From NCBI RefSeq assembly GCF_000283155.1, contig NW_004454166.1, positions 3,226,161 to 3,290,160 on the forward strand: a DNA stretch of 64,000 bases, written 5' to 3'. The DNA comes from Ceratotherium simum simum (Eukaryota; Chordata; Mammalia; Perissodactyla; Rhinocerotidae). The notes under the pieces were generated by a model. That model saw only the letters and a program-made list of their open reading frames with translations. It made no database searches and was not told the DNA's origin. Position 1 is the first letter of the stretch, and every line of letters begins with the position of its first letter. This document shows positions 1 to 11,690 of this stretch, piece by piece. The position numbers and the translations under genes were made by a program.

Positions 1-896
1 CAGGGGGTTGAATCTCAGGATTTTTGAGACCGCTTTCAGTTCTGACATTCACTGAATTACACAAACCAGAGCAAGCCTAAATATGTATCAAGGAATTTCC
101 CATTAAAACGAAACTCATCTTCAAGCCGTGTAAAGCGTCTTATCTAATTGCTCATCAAGTAAGGATTATGTGTTATTTGGCTTAGATGAAAGAGCACTTA
201 GGAGTTATAAATTATCGCCAACTGAGATACATCAGGCATCTAGGCAAAACGCCAAGTTCTAGGATTATGAGAGGCGGCGGAAGGCTTCCTAGATTCTGTA
301 GCTCTCTACCAGCCGTTTCACCTGGGGGTACTGTGACTTCATTGGATTAAATAAGAAACAAAGCGTGGAAAGATGACCTGAATAAGTGTACCCTCGTTCC
401 GAGACAGCTCTGCCACAACACCACCAGTGGGACCCCAGGCGCATCCCAGCCCTCTGAGGGCTCAGTCTGTGAATTTGTGCCAGGAAGAGAAAGGACTTCC
501 GAGGTGTCGGGTGCTCTCTGGAGCCTTCCTGAGCGAGGGGTCTCAGGGGCTGCAGCAGGATGGGGAAGGCTGAAAGGCAGGGCTCGGGACTCCTCCTCCA
601 TTCAGCTGGGAAGCCCCTCTTTCATCTGTGTTATATACCAGGCACCAGGTGAGTTCTCAGGATAAACAAAAACATTTTGAAACCACTGGTCTCAGTGGTT
701 CCTGGTCACAGGAAAGCTGTTCAAGTTTCCAGTCTGAATCTAGGCTGTGCTGTAAACACCCTTTGCTGATAACTATACGGAGCCTTTACTTCTGAACTGT
801 GGGAGGAGTTGCTCAGAGCCTTCAGGTTGAGTGGCTCTACTCAGGGATTTTGGAAATCGACTTCTTTTTAGCAAACCTTAGGGGCTCCCCACCGCC

Positions 897-1070
897 TAGT
901 GGTTCTCAAACTCTAGCATGCGTTAGAATCACCTGGAGGGTTTGTTAAACCACAGCAACTGAGCCCCAATCCCGGAGACTCTTATTCCGTGGGTCTGGTG
1001 TGGGGCACTTCTAGTCAGCTCCTAGGAGACACTGCTGCTGCTGGTCAAGGCGCACCTGGAGAATCGCTGG
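897..1070 (-). repeat. MER5-type hAT element
   Basis: It begins 'tagtggttctcaaactctagc' minus its last base and ends 'gagaatcgctgg', with the 'agaatcacctggagggtttgtt' body cut by divergence. This is the reverse-complement layout of the MER5A consensus. Boundaries are good to about 5 bp. Confidence 0.7.
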
Positions 1071-1234
1071 CCTGTTGGATAAAGGCCAGCCTCCTTAGCT
1101 TGTTCCTTCAGAACTGGGCGCCAACTTACCGTCACGGCCTCATCATCCTCCTTTCCAATATTCATGACAAAGTAACCGTCACCCCCCACACACAGGCGTC
1201 TCTCTCTTGCTCACCACGCTCCATCTGGCCAGAC

Positions 1235-1510
1235 TGCCAGCCCCTCTCTGCATATCTAAGGCACAGCTGAAATGCTGCCTCTTCCAAAAAAGCCTTCCCT
1301 GACTTCTTCACCAAAGGTGACAGAAATCCCTCTGGGCTCACACAGTTTCTCCTATGGTGTCGAGCACTTTTAAGCTCTTATGGTCATTTGTGTCCAGGTC
1401 TCGCCCCGCATCTGGACCACAGGATCCGGACAGGGAGCCCATCTTACTCACCTCGGCGTCCACACCGATGTGTACACCCCTAGCACTTGCATGAGCCCTG
1501 GCCTACCAGA
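1235..1510 (+). repeat. L2 LINE 3'-end fragment
   Basis: It shows the L2 3' pattern 'gaaatgctgcctcttcc', 'aagccttccctgactt', then 'gcatctggaccacagg' and 'cctagcacttgcatgag'. It is strongly diverged and its edges are approximate. Confidence 0.5.
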
Positions 1511-1774
1511 CCAACGCTGCAAGCCCAAGCCCACGAACAGGAATACGCACGTTTAAGAACGCACCAATCAACTCATCTACTCTCCTAACACCTCGAGACA
1601 GACCGATTCTATAAATGACTAAATTAGAACACAGGACAGCACTTTAGCCATTTCAACCCGTTCATCAGGCAAATTTTCCGCATCTTCTGGGAGCAGAGTC
1701 CGTGACAAACACATCATCACGAGACATAAGTAACTATGACTTGTGTCCATTACCAGAAGGCAGTGTAATGCAGC

Positions 1775-2310
1775 TGTTGAGAGCTAGACCCTGGTTCAAA
1801 CCCCAGCTCCACCTCGGATCAGCTGTAGGACTTAAATGCTCCCAACTCCAGGCTCCTCGCCTTCAATGGGGATAATAACACGCCTACTCCCTAGGATGGC
1901 GTATGGATGCAGTGAGACCATTATTAACAATAACAACCACCAGCATTTATGGAGTGCCTGCGATGTGCCTGGCATGGGCATATGTTATTGAGTCACATCT
2001 ACATAAAGTTCTTAGCACAGTCTCTAGCACATAATAAGCATTCAAGAAATATTAGCCGTTATTATCATTGCTGATTTTCCCAACTTCCATGCAAGACATA
2101 TATCATTATGTCCATGTACCAGGTGAGAAACTTGAGGCTCAGAGCAAGTAGCTCACTCAACAAATATTAGCAGTTTTTACTTTGTAACGGCTAATCTTTA
2201 TAACTACCTCATGGGGTAGGTATGATTCCCATTTTGGGGAATGAAAACTCTGTGGTTTGAAGAAGTAACTTGGAAGTCAAGGCCCAGGATTTGAACCCGA
2301 CTTTGGGTCC
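1775..2310. repeat. Overlapping MIR relics
   Basis: A forward MIR ('ctggttcaaaccccagctcc', 'aatggggataataacacg') is broken by reverse-oriented MIR-like sequence ('gtgcctgcgatgtgcctggc', 'gaaacttgaggctcagagc', 'ggatttgaacccgac'). The exact joins cannot be set by eye. Confidence 0.5.
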
Positions 2311-2493
2311 AGAGCTCCTGCTGGCCCGCCCCACCCCACCACCTGGTGAATTCCACCTGCTCTGTGCGCCGTCAGCTCACTATGCCCTTCCTAATCCACG
2401 AGTTACAGAGAGTGTTTTCCCAACGTGGCAGAGAGCATCGCTGCCCCTGCCCCGTGTCATCAGCCCCGCAATCCTACGGCCCACAGGGAATTA

Positions 2494-2862
<369 letters not shown>

Positions 2863-2910
2863 TTACAGCCGGTGAGGACATCAGGCACATGGTGCTGAGA
2901 GCCGACACTC

Positions 2911-3110
2911 TCCACCACCTACTGCGAGCCAGGCACGGTGCTAGGCTCTTTATGTGCATTATCTCATTTGATCCTCACAACAGCCTCATACGGTGGGTTC
3001 TCTCATTGGCCCCATTTTACAGATGAGGAAACTGACTCAGGGAAGTTGACTTGCCTGGGGCCACACAGCTAGTGAGTGGCAGGGTGAGATTTGAACCCTG
3101 GCTGTCTGGC
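2911..3110 (-). repeat. MIR SINE
   Basis: It reads 'gagccaggcacggtgctagg', 'ttttacagatgaggaaactg', 'ggccacacagctagtgagtg' and 'atttgaaccctggctg', nearly the full reverse MIR. It lies only about 80 bp from the residue 334-412 exon, on its acceptor side. Confidence 0.85.
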
Positions 3111-4059
3111 AAGGCTAGGGTAAAGGAACAATGCACCCCACCCAGGCCTCCCACTGTGTTTGCAGGGCCTGGGGCTAGAGCACCAGTGGAGGCCCACAGA
3201 CCATATGTCTAAATATTTAAGTTATAGACAAGCAAACAAACTGTTCAAGGAAATATTTTCTGTCTCCCATCATAATAAATATACCTTCCTAATGATCTGG
3301 AAGGCCAAGTTTGAATTCAGAATTCTGGGGCTCCTCAGAGCTTCAGGCTGGACTCAGCAGCACAGGGGGCTGGCCTTGCTCCGTGGGCCACCCCTGCGGC
3401 CCAGCCAAGCTCCGTCCGCACCTCCTCCCCCTCCCAGCATCAGTAGTCCCTTGACCGCCCCAGAGGTGCGGTTCACCCTCCAGAGGCCTGGCGGGCTACA
3501 GGACCCCTGGCCCTGGAGGCAGCTCCGGCCACATGGGCAGGGGATGCAGGGCCGGGCGAGGAGGCAGGGGTGAAGGCTCCGGGTGGGCATGTCCCGTGGA
3601 TTCTGAGCCCCGTGGGGCCTGAGAGGCCCTCTTAGAGCACGGGGCCCAGCGCAGGTCCAGGGGCCCAGGCTTCAGGGCTGTTCTGACCCTGCGCTGTTCC
3701 GCCTGCTCCTTCCTCCTCCACAACACAGCAGGGTCTGTGAATAACTCGGCATAAAAAAAGAATTTTTTCTCCCACTGAACTGAATTTCATGAAAGAATTT
3801 CATTGGTGATATTAACATTCTAATGAAACCGCCTTTTTACTCCAGTCCCTGAGGCTTACACATGCAAATGAACGCCACCCCGGGGGAACCCGTCATCCTC
3901 AGCCCCTCCACAGGCCTTCTCTCAAATCCCTTCTGAACTCCTCTGCCAGAAACGTCATCAGAGCCCACGGCTTAGTCTTTGGAAAAACCCTCCCTGGGGA
4001 CAATCACACACTGACTCCTTGTCAGTTTATATTGGGAAAGGCCTTTAGAGACGGTCACA

Positions 4060-4125
4060 CATGTCCCCTCCACCTGCAGCCTGAGGCACAGAGACTTGCC
4101 CAAGGTCACACAGCTTGCGTGTGTG
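4060..4125 (-). repeat. MIR fragment (core only)
   Basis: Only the 'cctgaggcacagagacttgc' and 'ccaaggtcacacagcttgcg' core remains, running into a TG-rich simple repeat. Confidence 0.5.
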
Positions 4126-4128
4126 TGC

Positions 4129-4155
4129 AGGTGTGTGTGTGTGCACATTCATGTG
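4129..4155 (+). repeat. (TG)n-rich simple repeat
   Basis: This is an interrupted TG tract broken by 'cag' and 'cacattcat'. It is short and probably not very variable. Confidence 0.7.
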
Positions 4156-4244
4156 TGTAGCTAGACTGGTCCCCTTCCATCTCTGCTACTTCTCTCATTT
4201 TTGACTTTTGAGGGCATAATTGCTTTTGGAAAAACCACCCCAAG

Positions 4245-4570
4245 GGGCCGGCCCTGTGGCACAGCGGTTAATTTTGTGCGCTCTGCTTTGGCGGCCTGGG
4301 GTTGGCCTGTTCGGATCCTGGGCGCAGACCTACTCACCGCTCATCAAGCCACGCTGAGGCGCCCTCCCACTTAGAAGAGCTACAACTCTACAACTGTGAT
4401 ACACAACTATGTACTGGGGCTTTGGAGAGAAAAGAGAAAAAGAGGAAGATTGGCAACAGATGTTAGTGCAGGGCCAATCTTCCTCAAAAAAAGAAAGAAA
4501 GAAAGAAAGAATACTTCAGTTGTGTTGTCCATTATAGGAGAAGTACACAGATTTAAGAAATAAAAACCCA
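4245..4570 (+). mobile_element. ERE SINE with extra 3' flank (possible transduction)
   Basis: The head 'ggggccggccctgtggcac', a tRNA-like B-box region (ggttggcctgttcggatcc) and body 'acacaactatgtactggggc' identify an ERE. A first A-rich tail (GAAA repeats) ends near 4511. About 55 bp of non-SINE sequence and a second A-rich stretch follow. Flanking repeats AAAAACCACCCCAAG (about 4230-4244) and AAAAACCCACCCCAAG (4571-4586) differ by one base and enclose the whole unit. Confidence 0.8.
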
Positions 4571-5094
4571 AAAAACCCACCCCAAGTTGTTTGGGCCAGG
4601 TCTAGTGCCCAAGAAACGTGGTGGAGCTGAGCCAGCTGGGTGGTCCCTGGCTGGAGCCCGAATGAGACCCTTGCCTTTGGCTCAAGGCGTCAGCAGAGCA
4701 GGGTCGCTCACGCAGGTGCCTGGGGACAGCCCAAGTCCCTCCAGGCGTGGGCCCTGCAGGCGAGGAACGCCACCTGACCAAATGTGAATGCCGGTGTCCC
4801 AACAACAAATCCACCTCCTTCTTCGTTGTTTCTGCTCCTATTGGATGACTCAGGGTTTATCCCTGTGTATCCTCAGAAATGCATCGTGTCCAGCCATCAC
4901 ATTCTGTTCATCACTTGAAATACACAGCAGACCAAGGGTTCTTCAAGGAGACGGCACCGTCTCCAGCCCGGCTCAGCCCCCGAGCCCCTCTTCACCATTC
5001 ATCACACCCTCCACCCTCCGGGCTCATCCTTCTCCATTCCGCTCCTCCTGGGGGCGCAGGAAACGCTCCATTACGAGGCTCTCTCTTCCTTGGT

Positions 5095-5350
5095 CCTTCA
5101 ATCACATCGTTTGTTCGCACCCCTGGGCTTTTGCACTAGCTGTTTCCTCTGCCGGAAAGCTTCCTCCCCAGCTCTTTGCGTGCTATTCTCAGCACTCAAA
5201 TGTCAACACTTGTCACTTCTCAGGGACGGCTTCTCTGACCCACCCTTTCTAAACCCCCTCTCTCAGCCATTCTCTATCCACCAGTTTTATCTTCTTTATT
5301 GCACTTTCCACGTCCTGCAGTTTTCCTACCTATGCGTTTACTTGTTTGTT
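5095..5350 (+). repeat. L2 LINE fragment
   Basis: The sequence includes 'gggcttttgcactagctgtt', 'cctctgccggaaagcttcct' and 'ttctcagggacggcttctct'. These are the standard landmarks of L2 3' regions. Confidence 0.65.
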
Positions 5351-5439
5351 GTCTGTTGTGTCCCATCACCCCCATCTGAAAAACGAGGAGGTTGAACAAG
5401 CTGATCTAGACGTTTCCTCCTGGGGACAGAGGCAGGAGC

Positions 5440-5665
5440 CTGGCATGGTGGTGAGGACACGGGATTTGGAAGCCGGCAGACCTGCCCTCCAGCCCCAGCT
5501 CTGTGGTATGCTGACTGTGACCTGGGGCGGGGTCCCGTTTGCTCCAGGTCTCCTCAGCCTCCCTTGCGGGGGGCTGTGAGGGGGCAATGAGAGGAAGTGT
5601 GCAAAACGCCCAGCCCGGTGGCCAGGACGTGGTGGATGCCTCACGAATGCCAGCCACTGCTATTA
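5440..5665 (+). repeat. MIR SINE (diverged)
   Basis: MIR order is kept: 'ggtgaggacacgggatttgg', 'cagccccagctctgtgg', 'caatgagaggaagtgtgc' and 'cccagcccggtggccagg'. Confidence 0.55.
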
Positions 5666-5779
5666 ACAGGAAAGGTGGGTTCTTCAACCTGGCCACCCAG
5701 CACAGCTGCCAGCCTAGGAGGCCCTGAAGACCCCGAGACTGGGCTGAGACCTGCTGACACAGGTCAACGTCCTCCCATG

Positions 5780-6430
5780 CGTGAACATCCTACTTTTACT
5801 TCCTTAACTAATTTCCAATTATGGTACACTTAGTTTGTTTCTAATTTTTCCCAATTACAGAACTGCAAAAAGCATCCTTGTATCTAAATTTTCTGAACAT
5901 ACACTGCTAATTATTTTTTCAGAATAAATTCCCAGAAGTATAACTGCTGAGGCAAAGGGTATAAAAAACTTAAAACACTATTCACATATATATAGGATCA
6001 AATTTTTCTCCCCAAATATGAAAAGTTAAAATCCCACTGTGTATGAATGTACCCATTTCCCAGCATCTGTGACAACAATAGGTATTTTAATTTTAAAAAT
6101 CACTGTCAGTTTGTTAAGAAAATAAGTATATCTCCTTTTAATTTTAATTTGCATTTCTCTGATTAATGATTAGAATGAGCTCCTTTCAAATAGTGATGGG
6201 CAATTTTTATTTCTTTGGTGCATTTCCTCCTTATACCATATTGCTATGGTGATAGCTACACCTTTTAATGTTTTGTTTTAATGCATCCTTGCTATTTTTC
6301 CATCTTTTACTCTTTGGATCTATTTTCTTTGATTTTTAACTACAATTTCGGTCTATGGGTAAATTCAGCTATTGGCTATTTTAAAAGTATTAAAAATTAC
6401 TTGAATGTGTATTTCTCTAATTAATTGCTT
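5780..6430. repeat. L1-derived sequence
   Basis: AT-rich block with 'tctaatttttcccaattaca', 'aataaattcccagaagtata' and 'actgctgaggcaaagggtat', known from the 3' part of old mammalian L1s. It is too decayed to assign a subfamily. Confidence 0.55.
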
Positions 6431-7689
6431 TAGGCATAAAAGGAATGAGGCCCCTTTGGACTGCCCCCTCCCCCACCTTACATTTTGCTTCTAGAGCTTT
6501 CTCTGACCCACGCAAAGCACCCAAGAGCTTGTGGTGTCTGTCTTTGAGTACTATTTGTTCAACCTAATGATCACATTCAGAGGACATTTCTAGACCTCTT
6601 CCCCATCCAGAACATGCCACTGGGGCATCCTTCAAGGTTTCTGCCACCCTCCTAAAGTTGGGGTCCAGCCCTGAGACGGACATTCCCAATGTGGTCTCAC
6701 CAGAAAGTAAATGAGTGAGATTTTTAAATTTCCTTGATATAGTTTATTGGGGTTATTTTTTTGTGTGGACAATAGGGGGACCAAGATCATTGTTTCTTCA
6801 ATTTGACCTTGGGGCCAACGTAGCCTCTGTATATACTTTTCATACATGTACTTGTATCTTTCCTATCTAAAAACTGTTCTTCATCCAGGGGACAAGGGGC
6901 AGGAGATGAGGGGAGAACACTGCAAATATGGTCGTTTACCTCATTTCTGTGGGCAGAGTCCTTGGAACAGGACACAAGTGTAGCTAAGCCCTGAAAGGTG
7001 ACCACATTCTCACTGTCTTTGCAAACACTGCGTTGAAGTCATTGCTACCACATTACATCCCAGGCCATTCATCACTTCCCAGGTGAAGCCAGCACCAATC
7101 TCCCTTGGGCAAAACAACGACAGCAGGAAGAAACAGTCTCCCAATTGTCTGAGAAAAAGTGATAGTTGTTCTTAAAGCAGGCCTCCAATTATTCAGGGCA
7201 GAAGAATTTCTCCTATTGTAAAGCTGACACCAAAAGCTGATTAATTACTCATTCTCTGAGGTCAAGTTTATCATGAGATGCTCAAGTTTCTGAGAAGATA
7301 ACTTTATACAGATAGTCCCAATTACCGACAGGTTGCGCTCCAGCCTATTTTCGAAAGGCAGTTGTTGGAACTTGGAACATATTTTCCCACAGAAACCATG
7401 TTATAAATAGTGGTTAGGTTTCCAGGCTAGCCCACACAAGCTTGCTAACCCACAAAGTGACTAAACCTTATGGGTCTGTCTTTCCAACAGAACCAAGCGG
7501 AGTCCTGCTTTCTGGGAGAGGGGAGCATCATGGACAGAAGAGAAGAGAAAGAGAAGGACAAGTCCTCTTCCACATCTCCAACGGCCACCCCAGAGTGGCA
7601 AAACTGGCAGAGTTTCTCGCTAGCATCCTTGCAGGATGCTGGAATCACAGAGTCTAATTTGGATGGTACAATAGGGGATATTTAGTCTA

Positions 7690-8066
7690 TTGGTTCCGAC
7701 ACTCCAGTTTGTACATCATCTGGGGAGCTTGTTAAAAATGCAGATGCCAAGAGGGCTGGCCTGGGGTGTAGTGGTTAAGTTCATGTGCCCTGCTTCAGCA
7801 GCCTGGGGTTCGCAGGTTCGGATCCCGGGCATGGACCTACACACCACTCATCAAGCCGTGCTGTGGCGGCATCCCACATACAAAATAGAGGAAGATTGGC
7901 ACAGATGTTAGCTCAGGGACCATCTTCCTCACCCCCCTGCCACACACACACAAATACAGATGCCAGGGCCCTACATGTTGACTCAGTGCGTCTGTGAGAT
8001 AATTTAGGCATCTGTATGTTTAAAATCTTCTAAGATTTCAAGAATACACGAATTGGTTACCACTGA
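7690..8066. repeat. MER5-type hAT element split by an ERE
   Basis: The left half has 'tctggggagcttgttaaaaa' and the right half has 'agggccctacatgttgactc' and 'ggcatctgtatg'. The ERE at 7751-7951 sits between them. Confidence 0.6.
7751..7951 (+). mobile_element. ERE SINE
   Basis: It shows head 'gggctggcctggggtgtag', the anticodon/B-box zone 'gttcgcaggttcggatccc', then 'gaggaagattggcacagatg' and 'ttagctcagggaccatc'. The flanks AAAATGCAGATGCCA and AAATACAGATGCCA (7952-7964) are the target duplication, now with a few differences. The insertion is inside a MER5-type element. Confidence 0.9.
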
Positions 8067-8109
8067 TTAAGTCTCTCCTAGAGTCTGATTATTGGATCTT
8101 CTCAATAGC

Positions 8110-8400
8110 AACTTCCAGATGTCTGTTGGGCCCTTCTGAGCCTCCTCCAGTGTTGGGAAGCTCATTCTCTCTTCAGGCAGCACCTTCCGCTTATGGGACG
8201 CCTGATGTCTAGGACTCTAGTCTTCCAGGTGCAGACTTTACATCCATCTCCCTGTAACTTGTATTCAGCGTGTTACATCTTCCTGTGGGGTCGCAAGCAA
8301 CGTGTCTGCTCCCTCTTGTGCACAACAGCCCCTCGAAGAGCTGAAGAAGTGCCGTGCTTACCGTGTCCCCATGTGCTGTTCTCCACCTTTTCAGCAAAAC
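8110..8400. repeat. Possible CR1/L3-like LINE relic
   Basis: The order 'catctccctgtaacttgta', 'tcttgtgcacaacagcccct', 'gaagagctgaagaag' and 'accgtgtccccatg' recalls ancient CR1/L3 3' ends. I hold this weakly. Confidence 0.3.
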
Positions 8401-9114
8401 AGTTTCAGTTCAGACTTCTACTCTGACTATGATGAAATGGCTTATATCACACCAGAGCTCCCCTGAAGAACATTCAGAAAAGCAGAATAAAATACAAAAA
8501 TAGTTATTCAAAGGCATCAGAAAGCAACCAGGACATCTAGGACTTGAGGAGCCAGGATTTTGGAGAGAAGAGAAATGCGTTGAGATGAGTGCAGCATTCG
8601 TTGCTGTTTCTCCTGAGGCATCTGGGATGTGTCAGTAGGAAGGCTGGTTGCAGAAGCAGAAAGCACTGGATCAGAGTCTTCGGCAGTCCCACAGGGAGAG
8701 GGGAAGACAAGCAGCTGTATTTCAGGCTACCAGGGCAGTGAGGCCTGCAGGGCCAAGGTCTCAGAGGAAGAGGAACTACAGAAAATTGAGCCCAGAGTTC
8801 AGACTGGCATTTGCACTTGAAATATTTGGTGATGACTAAGCTGCATACAGCAAGAGGCTGAGAAGCCAAGCAGAAGGCAGTGGCTGGGGGCTAAGAGCAC
8901 AAGCAGAAGTGTCTGGGGTCTCACAATACCAGGAAGAGGAAAGCCGGGATCCAGGGCCAGCCAACACCCCAGATGTCAGCTGAGAACCCTGAGAGACAAA
9001 CGCCAGGAAAAAGGCAAGCCTAAACAGACCAGGCCTTACAAAAATGAAAACCAAGCCTGGAATCATCTCAGTTCTTGACTGGATTAAGGTGATCTGCCTC
9101 TAGTCTAGCTGCCT

Positions 9115-11430
9115 GCTTGAAGAGAAAGTCTTCTCTGAGGAAAGACAACACCATCTGTAGCCTCTACAGCTTTTCATATCCAGGTCAATTAATCCAATTT
9201 ACCAGGTGTACTAGGAGACAGAACCACATAATAAAAAGAAGGAAGGAAGGAAGGAAAGAGGAAAAACAGGCCATAGAAACAGACCCACAGGTGATCCAAA
9301 TCTTGACGTTATTAGACATGGGCTTTAAAACAGCAAGGTTTATATGTTCAAGAAAATAGATTAAAAGATACAGAATATCACCAGAGAGCTGGAAGCTATG
9401 AAAGAAAACAAAAGAACAAAATATTCTAAAAATCAAAAATCAAACTCTAAAAATCAAAACTAGAATAACCAAAATTAAGAATTCAACAGATAAATCAAGT
9501 AACATATTCTACAAAGCACAAAGCAGATTAGTGAACTGGAAGAAAAGCTAGTGGTAAATATTCAGACTGAAGCACAGGGAGGACAAAAGGATAGTAAATA
9601 AGAAATGAACACAAGATATACATGGAATATGTTGAAAATGTATAGATATGTATAATTGGTGTCCTGGAATGTGAGGAAAGAGAGATTAGGCAGAAGCAAT
9701 ATCTAAAGGGATCTTATCCTCGAATTTCCCCACACAACACTCCACAGATTGATGAAGTTCTATAAAGGTCTGTGAACTTCAATCAAGATAAACTCAAAGA
9801 AAACCTCACTTCAGCACAGCATAGGAAAACTGCTGAAGACCAACGCAAAGACAAATTCAAAAGCAGCTACAGAGAAAAAAAAAGATGCATTACCTTCAAA
9901 AGAGCAACAGCAAGTCTGACAGCTGAGGAGCCAGAAGACACCCAAGTGACATCTTAAAGAGCTGAAAGAAAGTAACTGTCCATCTAGAATTCTACAGCAA
10001 GTTACCACATCTCTTCAAATTAGGGTGAAAGGAAGGAAACTTCAGACAACCAGAAACTGAGAGAATCTGTTTCCAGCAAACCCACAGTAAAAGAAAGGCT
10101 AAGAGGAGTTCTTCAGGCAGAAAGAAACGATCAGAAACAGAACAGACAGGCAGGGAGGAACGAAAAGTAGTGGAAAATGTAAATATGCAGGTAGATCTAA
10201 ATGAAAAGTTACATCAAAGCCAAGAACATCCACGAGAATCTTAAAGAAGAAGAACAGAGGGGAGGGGCTCACCCTACCGGGTATCAGGTCTTATCCTAAA
10301 GCTTGAGTTACTTAAGACAGTATGGTCTCAGTTAAAGGACAGGTAAAGAGACCAATGGAAGAGAACAGAAAGTCCAGAAACGGATCCACTGCATATACAG
10401 TCATTTATGACAAAGGTGACACTGTGGCATGGGGGGTGGGGGGAATGATGGATTTTTCAATAAACGGTCCTGAATCAGTTGGTTATCCATAGGAAAAAAA
10501 ATTAATCTTGATCTTACATCAGACCATACATAAAATCAATTCCATGTGGATTCTATATCTACATGTGAAAGTTCAAATAAAAGTTCTAAAAGATAAGATA
10601 GGAAAATATCCTCATGAGCTTGGGTGGGCAAAGAGGCCCGAACAGGACACAAGTATACTAATCACAAAGAAGACTGATAAATGGGACCACGTGAAAATTC
10701 AGAATTTCTGTGCATCAAATACATCATTCATTAAGAGAGTGAAAGATAAGGTACAGAATGAGAGACGATATAAGTAATACATATGACTGTCCAAGGATTC
10801 ATATCCAGAATATAAAAAGAAGTTCTACAAATCAGTGAGAAACAGGCTGAGAATCCAGGTGGAAAAATGGACAAAATACTCGACTAGGCAATTTACAAAA
10901 GAGGCTATCAAAATGGCCAATAAAGATGTGAAAAGATGCCCAAGTGCATTAGTCATCAGGGAAATGCAGGTTAAAACTAAAATGAGATGCCACTACACAC
11001 CCACTAGACTGGCTAAAATTAAAAAGCTGACAACACCAAATGTTGGTGAGCATGTGAACCAATCAGAACCCTCACTCCCTGCTGGTGGGTGTGTACACTG
11101 GTACAACCACTTTAGAAATCTGTTTGGCAGTGTCTACTAAAGCTGAACAGATGCACACCTTATGACTCAGAGATTCCACCCCTAAGTCTGTTCCCAATAG
11201 TAATTTGCACATACATTCACCAAAATACATCAAATACTTAGAAATAAATCAAACGAAATATGTGCAAGAATTCCACACTGAAAATTACAAAATGTTCTGA
11301 GAGAAATTTAAAAAGACCTAAGTAAATGCAGGGATATACAAAATTCATGGATTGGAAGACTCTATACTATTAAGACATCAATTTTTCCTAAATCAATCTA
11401 CAGATTCAGTAAAATCCGAATAATGAACCA
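9115..11430 (+). repeat. L1/HAL1-type LINE relics
   Basis: Left part resembles L1 ORF1-type sequence ('caccagagagctggaagcta', 'gccagaagacacccaagtga', 'aactgtccatctagaattct'). From about 10430 it matches an ORF2 3' part ('caatggccaataaagatg' with changes, 'gagatgccactacacaccca', 'ttggtgagcatgtgaacc'). A GAAG microsatellite (9237-9260) lies near the 5' side. All frames are broken. Confidence 0.75.
9237..9260 (+). repeat. (GAAG)n microsatellite
   Basis: This is a short run of about five GAAG units inside the L1-like block. Confidence 0.7.
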
Positions 11431-11519
11431 GAGCAGATTTGTGTGTATGGGTGTGTAAATTGACTCACTGCTCCCTTCTCCTGCCCCCGAGGCTGCTGTG
11501 ATGAGGAAGGAAGAGAACT

Positions 11520-11690
11520 ACCATTTGTCAAGCAACTATTGTGTGTTTGGCACTCTGCAAGATAGTTTCCTCTGTATTACCTCATCTAATCCTTATAAAT
11601 CTGTAAAAGAGTTCTTGTTACCCCAGTATTATAGATGAGAAACAATTTCAGAAAAGTCAAATGACTTGTCCAATGTCACTGTATCACTAT
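11520..11690 (-). repeat. MIR SINE
   Basis: It shows 'caactattgtgtgtttggca', 'cctcatctaatccttataaa', 'ttatagatgagaaacaattt' and 'aaatgacttgtccaatgtca'. Confidence 0.7.

Noticed and set aside
4245..4330. tRNA-like sequence with A- and B-box features
   Set aside because: It is the tRNA-derived head of an ERE SINE. The same holds for the heads at 7751, 27765, 53736, 56319 and 58301. None can fold as a full tRNA gene.
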